A stretch of 64,000 bases of DNA from Pseudorhodobacter sp. PARRP1 (GCA_002256245.1 NKIU01000011.1:41808-105807); one strand, 5' to 3'; numbered from the stretch's first letter, positions 48,893 to 57,939 are shown. Notes: generated by a model not told the origin, from the letters alone. Translations and numbers: made by a program.

Positions 48893-49473
48893 CCCGCATC
48901 CTCCAACCCCTCTTGATCCGGCAGATCGCGCAAGCTCTCCATTCCAAAGGCCGCGAGGAAGACCTCGGTGGTGACAAAGGTGTAAGGCGCGCCGCGGCGG
49001 GGTTCGCGGGGGCCGGTGCCGATCAGCGCGCGTGCGGCCAGCCGCCCGATCAGGTCGCGGCTGATTTCCTTCCCAAAAATATCCTTTAGCCCGTCGCGAC
49101 CGATCGGCTGGTGGTAGGCAATCGCGGCCAGTACGGCGAGATCAAAGTCGTGCAGGTCCAGCGTCTGCCCACCAACATCTGCGGCGGCCCGGATCGCGGG
49201 GGCATAGGCAGCCTTGGTGCGCAGCATCCAGCCCGCACCGATCCGTGCCAGCTCATAGGGGCGGCCTTCCAGATCAACCACGAGATCCTCGATCAGCAGA
49301 TCGACCGCAGCCACCTGCCCCACCACACGCGCCAGATCGTCGCGCGCAACCGGCGTGGCAGACGCAAACAGTACCGCTTCGATCCGCCGCATCCATTCCT
49401 GCCAGCGCAGCTCCGGCGATAGATCGTCCAGTTCGCGGTCCAGGCCCAGTGCCTCGCGCTTGTCGCGTGCCAT
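48886..49473 (-). CDS. SMC-Scp complex subunit ScpB-like
   Basis: RRIEAVLFASATPVARDDLARVVGQVAAVDLLIEDLVVDLEGRPYELARIGAGWMLRTKAAYAPAI; DLAVLAAIAYHQPIGRDGLKDIFGKEISRDLIGRL. Confidence 0.88.
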   Translation of the reverse strand: MARDKREALGLDRELDDLSPELRWQEWMRRIEAVLFASATPVARDDLARVVGQVAAVDLLIEDLVVDLEGRPYELARIGAGWMLRTKAAYAPAIRAAADVGGQTLDLHDFDLAVLAAIAYHQPIGRDGLKDIFGKEISRDLIGRLAARALIGTGPREPRRGAPYTFVTTEVFLAAFGMESLRDLPDQEGLEDAGL

Positions 49474-49475
49474 GG

Positions 49476-50372
49476 TCAGACCCCATACAGACGGAACGAG
49501 TCCCGCCCGGTCAGTTCGCGGACGGCGCCCAAGTCAACCAGCCGATCGCAGAGCCGCCGCGCGGCGCGGTCCGACATGAACCCGAGCAAGGCCCCCGGTG
49601 CCAGCGCATCGCGCGACAAAAACAGATCCACCGCCCGATCCGCCGCCTTGGCCCGCAGTTGCGGCATCACACCCCGCAATCGCGACGCGCGCCGCGTCAG
49701 ATCGGCGGCCAGCGGCACCGCCTGCTCCGCCCCGGTCACGATTGCCCGGTGACACGCCAGCCGCAACGCATCCCCCCGCAACCGCAGCTCGCGCGGCTTC
49801 AAGCCAAGCGAGATCAGGGGCAGGATGTGTTCCTCGGCCATGGATTTCGCCAACACAGCATCCGCCAAGATCAGCGCCACCGTTTCGGCGCGCGGAAGGT
49901 CCGCCAAGACCGCCTCGATCACCCCAGCTGCCCTGTCCACAGGATTGCTGCCCATGGCATCGAGACAAAGGGCTATCCGTTCGGCCGACACCCCGTCCAT
50001 CGCCTTGCCAAGTGCCGCCACCGAGATCCGGCGCGCCACCGCGCGCGCCCATTGCCCGAAAATCACCCCCGCCGGCCCTGGATGATCGCCCGGACGCGTC
50101 AGATGCAGCGCATCGCGCAAAGCGGCCTGACCCTCGCGTCGCCCGGAAAACCCCACACAAACCTCGGCCGCAGCCAGCGCCAGCCGGGCGCGCCAAAGCG
50201 CCTGTGGCACAGCTTCCTGCCCTGATATCATGTGCACATAGGCCAATGCCGCCCCGGAGCAAAACGCCGCATCCTCCAAGCTCTCTGCAGGCCCGGTTGT
50301 GATCAAGCCCGGCAAGCGGCCAAGCAGGATCGGGGCGTCGGATGTGTCGGGGCGGAGTTTCGTCATGTGCAA
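49476..50372 (-). CDS. DUF1403 family protein
   Basis: Arg/Ala-rich ~300 aa; EDAAFCSGAALAYVHM...; adjacency to scpB and a tyrosine recombinase as seen on alphaproteobacterial plasmids. Confidence 0.72.
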   Translation of the reverse strand: MHMTKLRPDTSDAPILLGRLPGLITTGPAESLEDAAFCSGAALAYVHMISGQEAVPQALWRARLALAAAEVCVGFSGRREGQAALRDALHLTRPGDHPGPAGVIFGQWARAVARRISVAALGKAMDGVSAERIALCLDAMGSNPVDRAAGVIEAVLADLPRAETVALILADAVLAKSMAEEHILPLISLGLKPRELRLRGDALRLACHRAIVTGAEQAVPLAADLTRRASRLRGVMPQLRAKAADRAVDLFLSRDALAPGALLGFMSDRAARRLCDRLVDLGAVRELTGRDSFRLYGV

Positions 50373-50437
50373 AGGCTAAATCATCACGGCGCTTTGTGCG
50401 AGAGAATTGCGCGATTAGCGCCGCCCTGCTGCGATCA

Positions 50438-50476
50438 TTTTTGTGTCCAATAAGATTGCATTATCGGACACTAAAA
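50438..50476. promoter_or_regulatory. dif-like palindrome: TTTTTGTGTCCAATAA-GATTGCA-TTATCGGACACTAAAA
   Basis: Two arms (core 11 bp, GTGTCCAATAA/TTATCGGACAC, one mismatch) around a 7-bp spacer, directly upstream of the recombinase gene. Confidence 0.65.
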
Positions 50477-50480
50477 CGCT

Positions 50481-51590
50481 ATGCTCGGCATCATGCAAGA
50501 AACACCCGAGACATCAGCTTCAGACAGCTCAATTCGCCCCAATCCCAACGAACGCGACGAGAGCATTCGCTTAGGCGCTCGCCCGATTGGCCTGCCCTCT
50601 CATGTCGCAAGTTCCGGCAAGCTCGACCGGCTGGTGGAAACCGCCCGCGACTACGCCCGTCAGGCGATTTCGGAAAATACCCTGAAAGCCTATACCAAAG
50701 ACTGGACACAGTTTTCCCGCTGGTGCCGGATGCGCGGCGCTGCCCCCCTGCCCGCCTCCCCTGAGCTGATCGGCCTCTACATCGCCGATCTGGCGGCGCC
50801 GCAGGGCAAGGTCCCTGCCCTCTCGGTCTCGTCGATCGAACGGCGACTTTCGGGCCTCGGCTGGGGTTATGCGCAGCGCGGAGAGCGGCTGGACCGCAAG
50901 GACCGTCACATCGCGACGGTTATCGCCGGCATCCGCCGCAAGCACGCCCGGCCGCCGGTGCAGAAAGAGGCGATCCTGCCCGAAGACATCCGCGACATGC
51001 TGGCCACCCTGCCCCACGACCTTCGCGGGTTGCGCGATCGGGCGATCCTGCTAATCGGGTTTGCGGGTGGCCTCAGGAGGTCGGAAATCGTTTCACTGGA
51101 CCATGGCAAGGACGACACGCCGAATTCCGGCGGCTGGGTCGAGATTCTCGACAAAGGAGCTCTGATCACGCTGCGCGGCAAGACCGGCTGGCGCGAAGTC
51201 GAAATCAGCCGCGGGTCCACTGATCAGACCTGCCCAGTACATGCTCTGACGCAGTGGCTGCACTACGCCAAAATCGACTTCGGCCCCCTCTTCGTCGCTG
51301 TATCGCGCAATGGATTGAAGGCGACGCAGGACCGGCTCAGCGACAAGCATGTCGCCCGTCTGATCAAATCGAGGGTCCGGGAAGCGGGCATCCGCCCCGA
51401 CCTGCCAGAGGCGGAGCGGATCAAGCTCTACTCCGGCCACAGCTTGCGCGCGGGTTTGGCCAGCAGCGCCGAAGTGGATGAGCGCTATGTCCAAAAGCAA
51501 CTTGGTCACGCCTCAGCCGAAATGACTCGCAGGTATCAGCGCAGACGGGACAGGTTCAGGGTAAACCTGACTAAGGCGGCAGGGCTCTAG
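50481..51590 (+). CDS. Tyrosine-type site-specific recombinase/integrase
   Basis: LRDRAILLIGFAGGLRRSEIVSL; HSLRAGLASSAEVDERYVQKQLGHASAEMTRRYQRR catalytic R..HxxR..H..Y. Confidence 0.92.
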   Translation: MLGIMQETPETSASDSSIRPNPNERDESIRLGARPIGLPSHVASSGKLDRLVETARDYARQAISENTLKAYTKDWTQFSRWCRMRGAAPLPASPELIGLYIADLAAPQGKVPALSVSSIERRLSGLGWGYAQRGERLDRKDRHIATVIAGIRRKHARPPVQKEAILPEDIRDMLATLPHDLRGLRDRAILLIGFAGGLRRSEIVSLDHGKDDTPNSGGWVEILDKGALITLRGKTGWREVEISRGSTDQTCPVHALTQWLHYAKIDFGPLFVAVSRNGLKATQDRLSDKHVARLIKSRVREAGIRPDLPEAERIKLYSGHSLRAGLASSAEVDERYVQKQLGHASAEMTRRYQRRRDRFRVNLTKAAGL

Positions 51591-51688
51591 AGGCGCAGCC
51601 AAACGGTCGATGGTGGTGAAAAACTCTTTGCTTGATTTGGGTCTAACTGACTGATTCAATTGGCTCAGACGGGCTGGAGGATCGAGCG

Positions 51689-53050
51689 ATGATGGGGCGG
51701 CAAGAGGTTCAGGAAGCGCTGTTTTACCGGTTCCGCATCGAGGATCACGTCCCCGCTGATCATCTTTTGCGCCGGATTGATTGGTTGTTGGACTTTGGCG
51801 CGATCCGCCATGAGCTGGAAATGCTTTACAGCCATACTGGCCGCCCGTCGGTCGATCCCGAGTTGATGATCCGCATGCTGCTGATTGGCTATCTGTATGG
51901 CATCCGGTCAGAACGGCGGTTGGTTGACGAGGTTCACCTCAATCTCGCCTATCGCTGGTTTTGCCGGCTGGGGCTCGAAGGCCGCGTGCCTGATCGGTCG
52001 ACGTTTTCTAAGAACCGCCATGGCCGATTCGCGGACGGCGATATTCTGCGCCGGGTGTTCGAGATGGTCGTTGATCGTTGTGCGGACTTTGGTTTCGTTG
52101 GTGGGCAGGCGGCAGCGGTTGATGGGCAGGCGGCAGCGGTTGATGGCAGCACCATTGCCGCCGATGCCAGCCGCGAGCGCAAGGATCAGCCCGAGGCGAT
52201 GCAAAAGACCTGGGCCGCAAACGAAGACATCGCGCGCCCGGTCCGCGATTACCTCGATCAGCTGGCAGCGGACTCGGCAGAGGTTCATGAGGGGCCACAG
52301 CATAAAGCCCCGAAATACCTGTCAGAAACTGACCCACAGGCGGCGTGGTCCATCAAGGACGGACCTGGGCGGTTCAGCTATGAGACCAACTATCTGATCG
52401 ACACCGATCACGGTATCATCATGGACGTCGAGGCCACCCCGGCGCGGTTGAGCCAGGAGATCGTCGCCGCCAAGAAGATGCTGGCACGCACTGCCGAGCG
52501 GCATGCTTTCCACCCTGATGCTCTGGCGGCAGACAAATCCTACGGCACCGGTCCTTTCCTGGCCTGGCTGCTCAAGCGTGATATCGCACCCCACGTCCCC
52601 GTGCTTGACCGCCAGCATCAGACGGGCGGGAAATATGATCTGAGCCATTTCAGCTATGATGCTGACCGCGACAGCTTCACCTGTCTCGAGGGGCACGAAA
52701 TGACGCTTCGCACGGCTGACCGTGTGAGAAGGGTCAAGCATTACAGTGCAGACACGGCACACTGCAAAACCTGCCAGATCCGCAAGGCCTGCACCACTGC
52801 GCCCGCCCGAACAGTCATGCGGCACATGGACGAAGATGCCCGGCAGATCGCCCGCGACCTTTCTCATACCGAAAAGTTCGCCGTCAGCCGCCGCAAGCGC
52901 AAGAAAGTCGAGATGCTGTTCGCCCATCTGAAGCGCAATCTCGGCTTCACCCGCCTTCGGCTCAGAGGGCTGCGCGGCGCCAGTGACGAATGTATCCTCG
53001 CCGCGACGGCGCAGAACCTAAAACGTCTGGCGAAACTGGTCCCGGCATAA
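51689..53050 (+). CDS. IS1182-like family transposase
   Basis: LLRRIDWLLDFGAIRHELEMLYSHTGRPSVDPELMIRMLLIGYLYGIRSERRLVDEVHLNLAYRWFCRLGL; VPDRSTFSKNRHGRF. Confidence 0.88.
   Translation: MMGRQEVQEALFYRFRIEDHVPADHLLRRIDWLLDFGAIRHELEMLYSHTGRPSVDPELMIRMLLIGYLYGIRSERRLVDEVHLNLAYRWFCRLGLEGRVPDRSTFSKNRHGRFADGDILRRVFEMVVDRCADFGFVGGQAAAVDGQAAAVDGSTIAADASRERKDQPEAMQKTWAANEDIARPVRDYLDQLAADSAEVHEGPQHKAPKYLSETDPQAAWSIKDGPGRFSYETNYLIDTDHGIIMDVEATPARLSQEIVAAKKMLARTAERHAFHPDALAADKSYGTGPFLAWLLKRDIAPHVPVLDRQHQTGGKYDLSHFSYDADRDSFTCLEGHEMTLRTADRVRRVKHYSADTAHCKTCQIRKACTTAPARTVMRHMDEDARQIARDLSHTEKFAVSRRKRKKVEMLFAHLKRNLGFTRLRLRGLRGASDECILAATAQNLKRLAKLVPA
52103..52144 (+). repeat. In-frame 21-bp tandem duplication inside the transposase gene
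   Basis: GGGCAGGCGGCAGCGGTTGAT x2 (52103-52123, 52124-52144), encoding GQAAAVD repeated. Confidence 0.95.
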
Positions 53051-53220
53051 GGCCGAAAGAGCCCTCACAGGCTGGATGTCAAATCAACTGAAAAATATTC
53101 AAATTCCGTCGGTTAAATCGACGTGAACGCACCGGGCACCAGATGTGGTAGGTCGAGTTTTTCACCTATATCGGTCGTTTACTCCTGACATCCGCAAATG
53201 CAAAAGAGGCCCCCTGCCCC

Positions 53221-54105
53221 GTGCCACTCATCGGATACGCGCGTATTTCCACCGAAGATCAAACCGCCCTGCCCCAAGTTCTGGAGTTACGCTCCGCAGG
53301 CTGCGTGGAAATTGTCGAAGAGCAAGCCTCGGGCGGCAATCGCACCCGGCCTGTTCTGGCGCGTGTGCTGGATCAACTGCGCATTGGCGATACACTAGTG
53401 GTGGTTAGGATCGACCGCCTTGCCCGCTCGCTTTCTCACCTCTTGGAAATCATCGAGCGGCTGGAGGCAAGAGGTGCGCATTTCCGGTCCTTGCAGGATC
53501 CGATTGACACGGCGTCGCCACAGGGCAAGTTTACCCTGCAGGTCCTGGGCGCAGCCGCCGATTTTGAACGGGCACTGATACACGAGCGCACCAAAGCCGG
53601 GCTGCGATCTGCGAAGGCGGCAGGGCGGATTGGCGGCAACCCAGGGCTAAAGGCGGGCGATCCCGTGGCAATCCGCAAGGCAAGAGCCGCGCGAGTGGAA
53701 AGCCATTTCCAAAAGCTTAATGCCAGTGCTGAACAGTGGGTGCCGGAAGTGCGCCGTCTGAGACCGGGCCTGCCTTGGGAAGACGTGCTGCGCATCGTCA
53801 ATTCAGGCCTGCCGCGCGAGGCGCAGCCTTGGTCCCTGCCCCGCCTGATCCGTGCCACCAAATCCTTCGTCCGCGAAGGCCTGCTGCCGGAAACCATCCT
53901 TTCCCGCGCCACCGCATCCGACAAGGATGATCGTCTGCCCGCCATCGTCGCGAGCATCAAAGGCGCAGATCCCAAGATGACTCTTCAAGCTATCTGCGAC
54001 CGGCTGGAGACCATGCGCGAACGGACGCCGCGAGGTCGAACCAGATGGCAGCCCTCTTCGGTCAAGATGCTCTTGGAACGCGCCGAAAGGCTTGGTTTAC
54101 TCTGA
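53221..54105 (+). CDS. Serine recombinase (resolvase/invertase family)
   Basis: MPLIGYARISTEDQTALPQ; ALIHERTKAGLRSAKAAGRIGGNPGLK; GTG start. Confidence 0.9.
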   Translation: MPLIGYARISTEDQTALPQVLELRSAGCVEIVEEQASGGNRTRPVLARVLDQLRIGDTLVVVRIDRLARSLSHLLEIIERLEARGAHFRSLQDPIDTASPQGKFTLQVLGAAADFERALIHERTKAGLRSAKAAGRIGGNPGLKAGDPVAIRKARAARVESHFQKLNASAEQWVPEVRRLRPGLPWEDVLRIVNSGLPREAQPWSLPRLIRATKSFVREGLLPETILSRATASDKDDRLPAIVASIKGADPKMTLQAICDRLETMRERTPRGRTRWQPSSVKMLLERAERLGLL

Positions 54106-54118
54106 ACGGCCATTTTAA

Positions 54119-54155
54119 CCTTGCAAATCATCCATACTGTGGAATATTTGCAAGG
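54119..54155. promoter_or_regulatory. Perfect inverted repeat CCTTGCAAAT-N17-ATTTGCAAGG immediately before the ATPase start
   Basis: 10-bp arms at 54119-54128 and 54146-54155; ATG at 54157. Confidence 0.6.
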
Positions 54156-54156
54156 T

Positions 54157-55323
54157 ATGTACGAACGCAAAACCAATCAGATTGTGTTGTCCGCCCTTGA
54201 TGAGCAAGCCGCGGTCGTGCTTTTGGGCCCTCGGCAAGTTGGCAAGACCACGCTCGCACTCGAAATTGCGGCACATCGCCCGTCAGTCTACCTTGACCTC
54301 GAACGGGCGGCAGATCGACAAATCTTGGCTGAGCCAGACCTCTATTTGGACGAGCAGGTCGGAACGCTGATTATCCTCGATGAGGTCCAGCAGATGCCGG
54401 GCCTATTTTCAAGCCTGCGCGGACAGATTGACATGCGGCGGCGCAAGGGCCTGCGCACAGGACAGTTCCTGTTGCTGGGATCCGCGTCAAACGTGCTTCT
54501 GCAACAGTCTGCAGAGTCCCTTGCCGGTCGTGTCCGCTACATCGAGATGCCACCCTTGCTTCTGGAAGAAGTGGGCAATGACCGTCTGAACGACCTTTGG
54601 CTGCGCGGCGGCTTCCCCGACAGCTTTCAGGCGGCTGACGATCGGGCCAGCCTGACTTGGCGCGAAGACTTCCTGCGCACCTACCTTGAGCGGGACATCC
54701 CAGCTCTTGGCCCGCGTATTCCCGCCACCACTTTGCGTCGTTTCTGGACGATGCTGGCCCATGCCCAAGGCGGCTTGCTGAACGCTGCCGCTTTGGCAGA
54801 GGGGTTGGGCGTGTCAGGTCAGACGATTTGGCGATACCTCGATCTGCTTATCGATCTTATGCTGGTGAGGCGCCTGATGCCCTGGCATGAAAATGTCGGC
54901 AAACGCCTTGTCAAATCACCCAAGATCTATGTCCGCGACTCTGGCCTGCTGCATGCGTTGCTTGGCCTCGGCTCACTGGAAAACTTGCTGGGTCATCCGG
55001 TGGTTGGCGGCAGCTGGGAGGGGTTTTGCCTAGAAACCCTGATCGCCGCCGCGCCCGCTGGTACGGAAACCTTCTTCTACAGGACGTCGGCTGGGGCAGA
55101 ACTTGACCTTGTACTTCGCCTTCCCGGCGGGGAAACTTGGGCAATCGAAATCAAGCGTACCACTGCCCCCAAAGTCTCGCGCGGCTTTCACCTCGCTATT
55201 GCAGACATCAAGGCGGATAGGCGCATCTTGGTCTATGCTGGAGAGCGGGAGGTTCCCCTCGGAGAGGGTTTGCGGGCCATGCCACTCGATGTAGCAGTGG
55301 AGCAACTGAGCCCCCAAACTTAA
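54157..55323 (+). CDS. ATP-binding protein, AAA + DUF4143
   Basis: AAVVLLGPRQVGKTTLALEIA; VYLDLERAADRQIL; LIILDEVQQMPGLFSSLR; LLGSASNVLLQQSAESLAGR. Confidence 0.88.
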   Translation: MYERKTNQIVLSALDEQAAVVLLGPRQVGKTTLALEIAAHRPSVYLDLERAADRQILAEPDLYLDEQVGTLIILDEVQQMPGLFSSLRGQIDMRRRKGLRTGQFLLLGSASNVLLQQSAESLAGRVRYIEMPPLLLEEVGNDRLNDLWLRGGFPDSFQAADDRASLTWREDFLRTYLERDIPALGPRIPATTLRRFWTMLAHAQGGLLNAAALAEGLGVSGQTIWRYLDLLIDLMLVRRLMPWHENVGKRLVKSPKIYVRDSGLLHALLGLGSLENLLGHPVVGGSWEGFCLETLIAAAPAGTETFFYRTSAGAELDLVLRLPGGETWAIEIKRTTAPKVSRGFHLAIADIKADRRILVYAGEREVPLGEGLRAMPLDVAVEQLSPQT

Positions 55324-55618
55324 GCGCACCCCATGGAGAGGAGGCCCATTCAAAGTTGGTGGCCTTTGCAGTCGACACACTTCGAATCGAAGTGCACACC
55401 GAGAACAGACTTTCGCCAATCCCCTCACTTAACCCTTGACGCTGAAGACCTGGTTACAAGATGTTGATGGACTGCAAACTATGGGCCTAAATTTTTGTTG
55501 ATTTATTTCGGAAGGTTAAGCTCACATTCCGCGAGTCTTCGCTGCCCGCCCTGCGACTGGCCTGCGTCTATCAGTAGAATTTTCTTGCGCGAACGAAAAA
55601 GTTGGCGCATTTCTAGCC

Positions 55619-55657
55619 GTAGCGCAAAAAGATGAGAATTTCAGGTTTCTGCGCTAC
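55619..55657. promoter_or_regulatory. Inverted repeat upstream of repA: GTAGCGCA-N23-TGCGCTAC
   Basis: Perfect 8-bp arms at 55619-55626 and 55650-55657, ~70 bp upstream of repA start. Confidence 0.5.
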
Positions 55658-55725
55658 AAAAGAAAAGCTCGAAAAGAGCGCGCTGCGCGGACCTCGGTTG
55701 CGACAGCACAGAAAACGAGGGCAGT

Positions 55726-56901
55726 ATGTCAGCAGAGCGAGTATTTGCCGAGCTTCAAACCGACGCATCTACGCTGCACGCGTCTATTCGCTTGCATCTG
55801 GAGCGCAATTTTGCGCCTGATGCGCGGAAACATCTAAGAACCTTTTCGTCCACCGAAGCCGCTGGCTTCTTGGGGCTCGCGCCCGGGCACCTGCGAAAGC
55901 TGCATGCCGAAAACAAGATCCCGGACGTCCCTTTGGACGATAGAGGCCGCAAGTTCTACTCCGCCGAAGACTTGGGGCAGATCCGTCTGGCCCTCGCTCG
56001 CAACACGAGGGATCCGTCGCTTTACCTGCGTGGACGAGTCGGTCAAGAACCGCTTCAAATTATTTCCTGCGTCTCGTTTAAGGGCGGGTCGGCAAAGACC
56101 ACAACAGCGGCATATCTCAGCCAATGGTACGCCCTTCATGGCTACCGTGTCCTGGTGGTTGATATGGACCCGCAGGCATCGTTGTCCTCGATGACAGGCC
56201 TGCGTCCAGAGATCGATTTCACGCACAAAGGGACCATCTACGACGCAATCCGCTATGACGACCCGCTGCCGATGAGCGAGGTCATCCGGAAAACCTACTT
56301 TCATGGCCTCGATATCGCTGCAGGCGGCCTGATCTTGTCAGAGTACGAAACTGAAACGCCCTACGCGCTGCGCCGCGGTGCTGAGCCGCCTTTCTACTTG
56401 CGTCTGCGCGAGGCGATCCAGTCGGTCGAGGCGAACTATGACCTTGTTTTCATTGATTGTCCGCCACAACTTGGCTTTCTGACCTTGTCTTCTTTAGTCG
56501 CGTCTACTTCGATCATCATCCCGGTCGTGCCCAACTTCATCGATGTGGCTTCGTTGGCGCAATTCCTGACCATGACATCATCGTTGCTCGACACCATCCG
56601 GGATGCGGGTATGACGCTGGACTACGATTTCCTCCGTTACCTGGTCTCACGCTTTGAGCCTTCCGATGGCCCCCAAGCACAGGTTGCCGGACTCTTGCGT
56701 GCAAACTTCGGCAAACGCGTGATGACCGAAACCTTCCTGAAATCGACCGCCATTTCGGATGCTGGTCTGACACATCAAACCCTGTTTGAGGTCGGGCGCG
56801 GCAGCATGAACCGGAACACCTACGACCGATCGATGGAATCGGTCAACGCGGTCGCGCGTGAGCTGGAACAAGATATCCACAAAGCTTGGGGGAGGCTCTG
56901 A
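55726..56901 (+). CDS. repA: Plasmid partitioning protein RepA (ParA-type ATPase)
   Basis: Helical N-terminal region; ISCVSFKGGSAKTTTAAYLSQWYALHGYRVLVVDMDPQASLSSMTG. Confidence 0.93.
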   Translation: MSAERVFAELQTDASTLHASIRLHLERNFAPDARKHLRTFSSTEAAGFLGLAPGHLRKLHAENKIPDVPLDDRGRKFYSAEDLGQIRLALARNTRDPSLYLRGRVGQEPLQIISCVSFKGGSAKTTTAAYLSQWYALHGYRVLVVDMDPQASLSSMTGLRPEIDFTHKGTIYDAIRYDDPLPMSEVIRKTYFHGLDIAAGGLILSEYETETPYALRRGAEPPFYLRLREAIQSVEANYDLVFIDCPPQLGFLTLSSLVASTSIIIPVVPNFIDVASLAQFLTMTSSLLDTIRDAGMTLDYDFLRYLVSRFEPSDGPQAQVAGLLRANFGKRVMTETFLKSTAISDAGLTHQTLFEVGRGSMNRNTYDRSMESVNAVARELEQDIHKAWGRL

Positions 56902-56902
56902 T

Positions 56903-57895
56903 ATGGCCCGAAAGAACATGTTCGAAGGTATTACCCCAGCTCAACGGCCTGAAGGCGCGGAGATGCCTGCCCTACCTCGTACCACGGCGAAAATGCCCGA
57001 GGTATTTCAAAGTGCGGGCCCGATTGCTGCAATTCGCAACGATCTACGCAGCATAAGCAGTCGCTCCGTTCAAGAAATTGACCCTGAGATGATCGAGGAC
57101 ACTGGCCTCAAGGATCGTTTGGGCGACCTTGACGACGATGTAGCAGAGTTGCGGGATAGCATTGCAAAGCACGGGCAGCAGGTTCCTATTCTCTTGCGTC
57201 CCCATCCGACGCTCAGCGGCCGCTATCAGGTGGTTTACGGACGCCGGCGGCTTGCAGCCATTCGCGCGTTACGAACACCAGTCAAAGCACTCATCCGAAC
57301 CTTGTCTGATGAGGAAGCCGTCCTTGCTCAAGGTCAGGAAAACAACCTTCGTAAGGATCCCTCCTTCATCGAAAAGGCTCTTTTTGCGGGAGACCTGGAA
57401 GAAGCGGGCTATGATGCACGCGTTGTGCAGGATGCGCTGAACGTCAATCGAAGCCATACCTCTCACATGCGCAAGGTGCGCGAGGCCATCCCACGCGAAG
57501 TTATCGTACGCATCGGCGCGGCACCGTCGATAGGGTGGAAGCGCTGGTACGAACTTGCCTCCCGCCTTCTCGATGAAAAGATCGATGCGATCGCTGTGCA
57601 CCCTGCCCCGTTCCCGGCGGGCCTGACGTCAGACCAAAGATTCGATGCCTGGTCGAGGATGGCTGTGAAAACTGAAAAGAACAGCACAACTCGCAAGGTC
57701 CAACAAGTTGAGCCTATGTTGCTGAAGGCGAAGGATGGCTCGGTTATTGGCACCATTGCACTGCAGAAAGACTCCGTGAGCTTTCAGGCCATGTCCAAAG
57801 GAGATCTGTTCACAGCCTGGCTGCATAGGAACGCCGAGACGGTGTTCCCGCGGCTACATGAAGAATTTCTAGCCCGCTCCGTCAAGGCGGAGTGA
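56903..57895 (+). CDS. repB: Plasmid partitioning protein RepB (ParB-type)
   Basis: LRDSIAKHGQQVPILLRPHPTLSGRYQVVYGRRRLAAIRAL; directly follows repA. Confidence 0.93.
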   Translation: MARKNMFEGITPAQRPEGAEMPALPRTTAKMPEVFQSAGPIAAIRNDLRSISSRSVQEIDPEMIEDTGLKDRLGDLDDDVAELRDSIAKHGQQVPILLRPHPTLSGRYQVVYGRRRLAAIRALRTPVKALIRTLSDEEAVLAQGQENNLRKDPSFIEKALFAGDLEEAGYDARVVQDALNVNRSHTSHMRKVREAIPREVIVRIGAAPSIGWKRWYELASRLLDEKIDAIAVHPAPFPAGLTSDQRFDAWSRMAVKTEKNSTTRKVQQVEPMLLKAKDGSVIGTIALQKDSVSFQAMSKGDLFTAWLHRNAETVFPRLHEEFLARSVKAE

Positions 57896-57939
57896 GCAAG
57901 CGATGCAACGAAAACAGCAGAGGAGCAGTGTCGGAAAAG

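Larger units (their letters stand above)
51615..53166 (+). mobile_element. IS1182-like insertion sequence
   Basis: Terminal inverted repeats GGTGAAAAACTC (51615-51626)/GAGTTTTTCACC (53155-53166) flanking a transposase ORF. Confidence 0.75.

Noticed and set aside
49245-50225. 326-aa plus-strand ORF opposite scpB/DUF1403
   Set aside because: Pro/Arg/Gln-rich shadow frame; the minus-strand genes have clear family motifs.
51605-53175. Target-site duplication of the IS1182-like element
   Set aside because: Flanking bases do not give a convincing direct repeat, so none is claimed.
55324-55725. Classical repABC parS upstream of repA
   Set aside because: No GTT-N4-GC-N4-AAC match found by eye in this interval; the better palindromes are downstream of repC.
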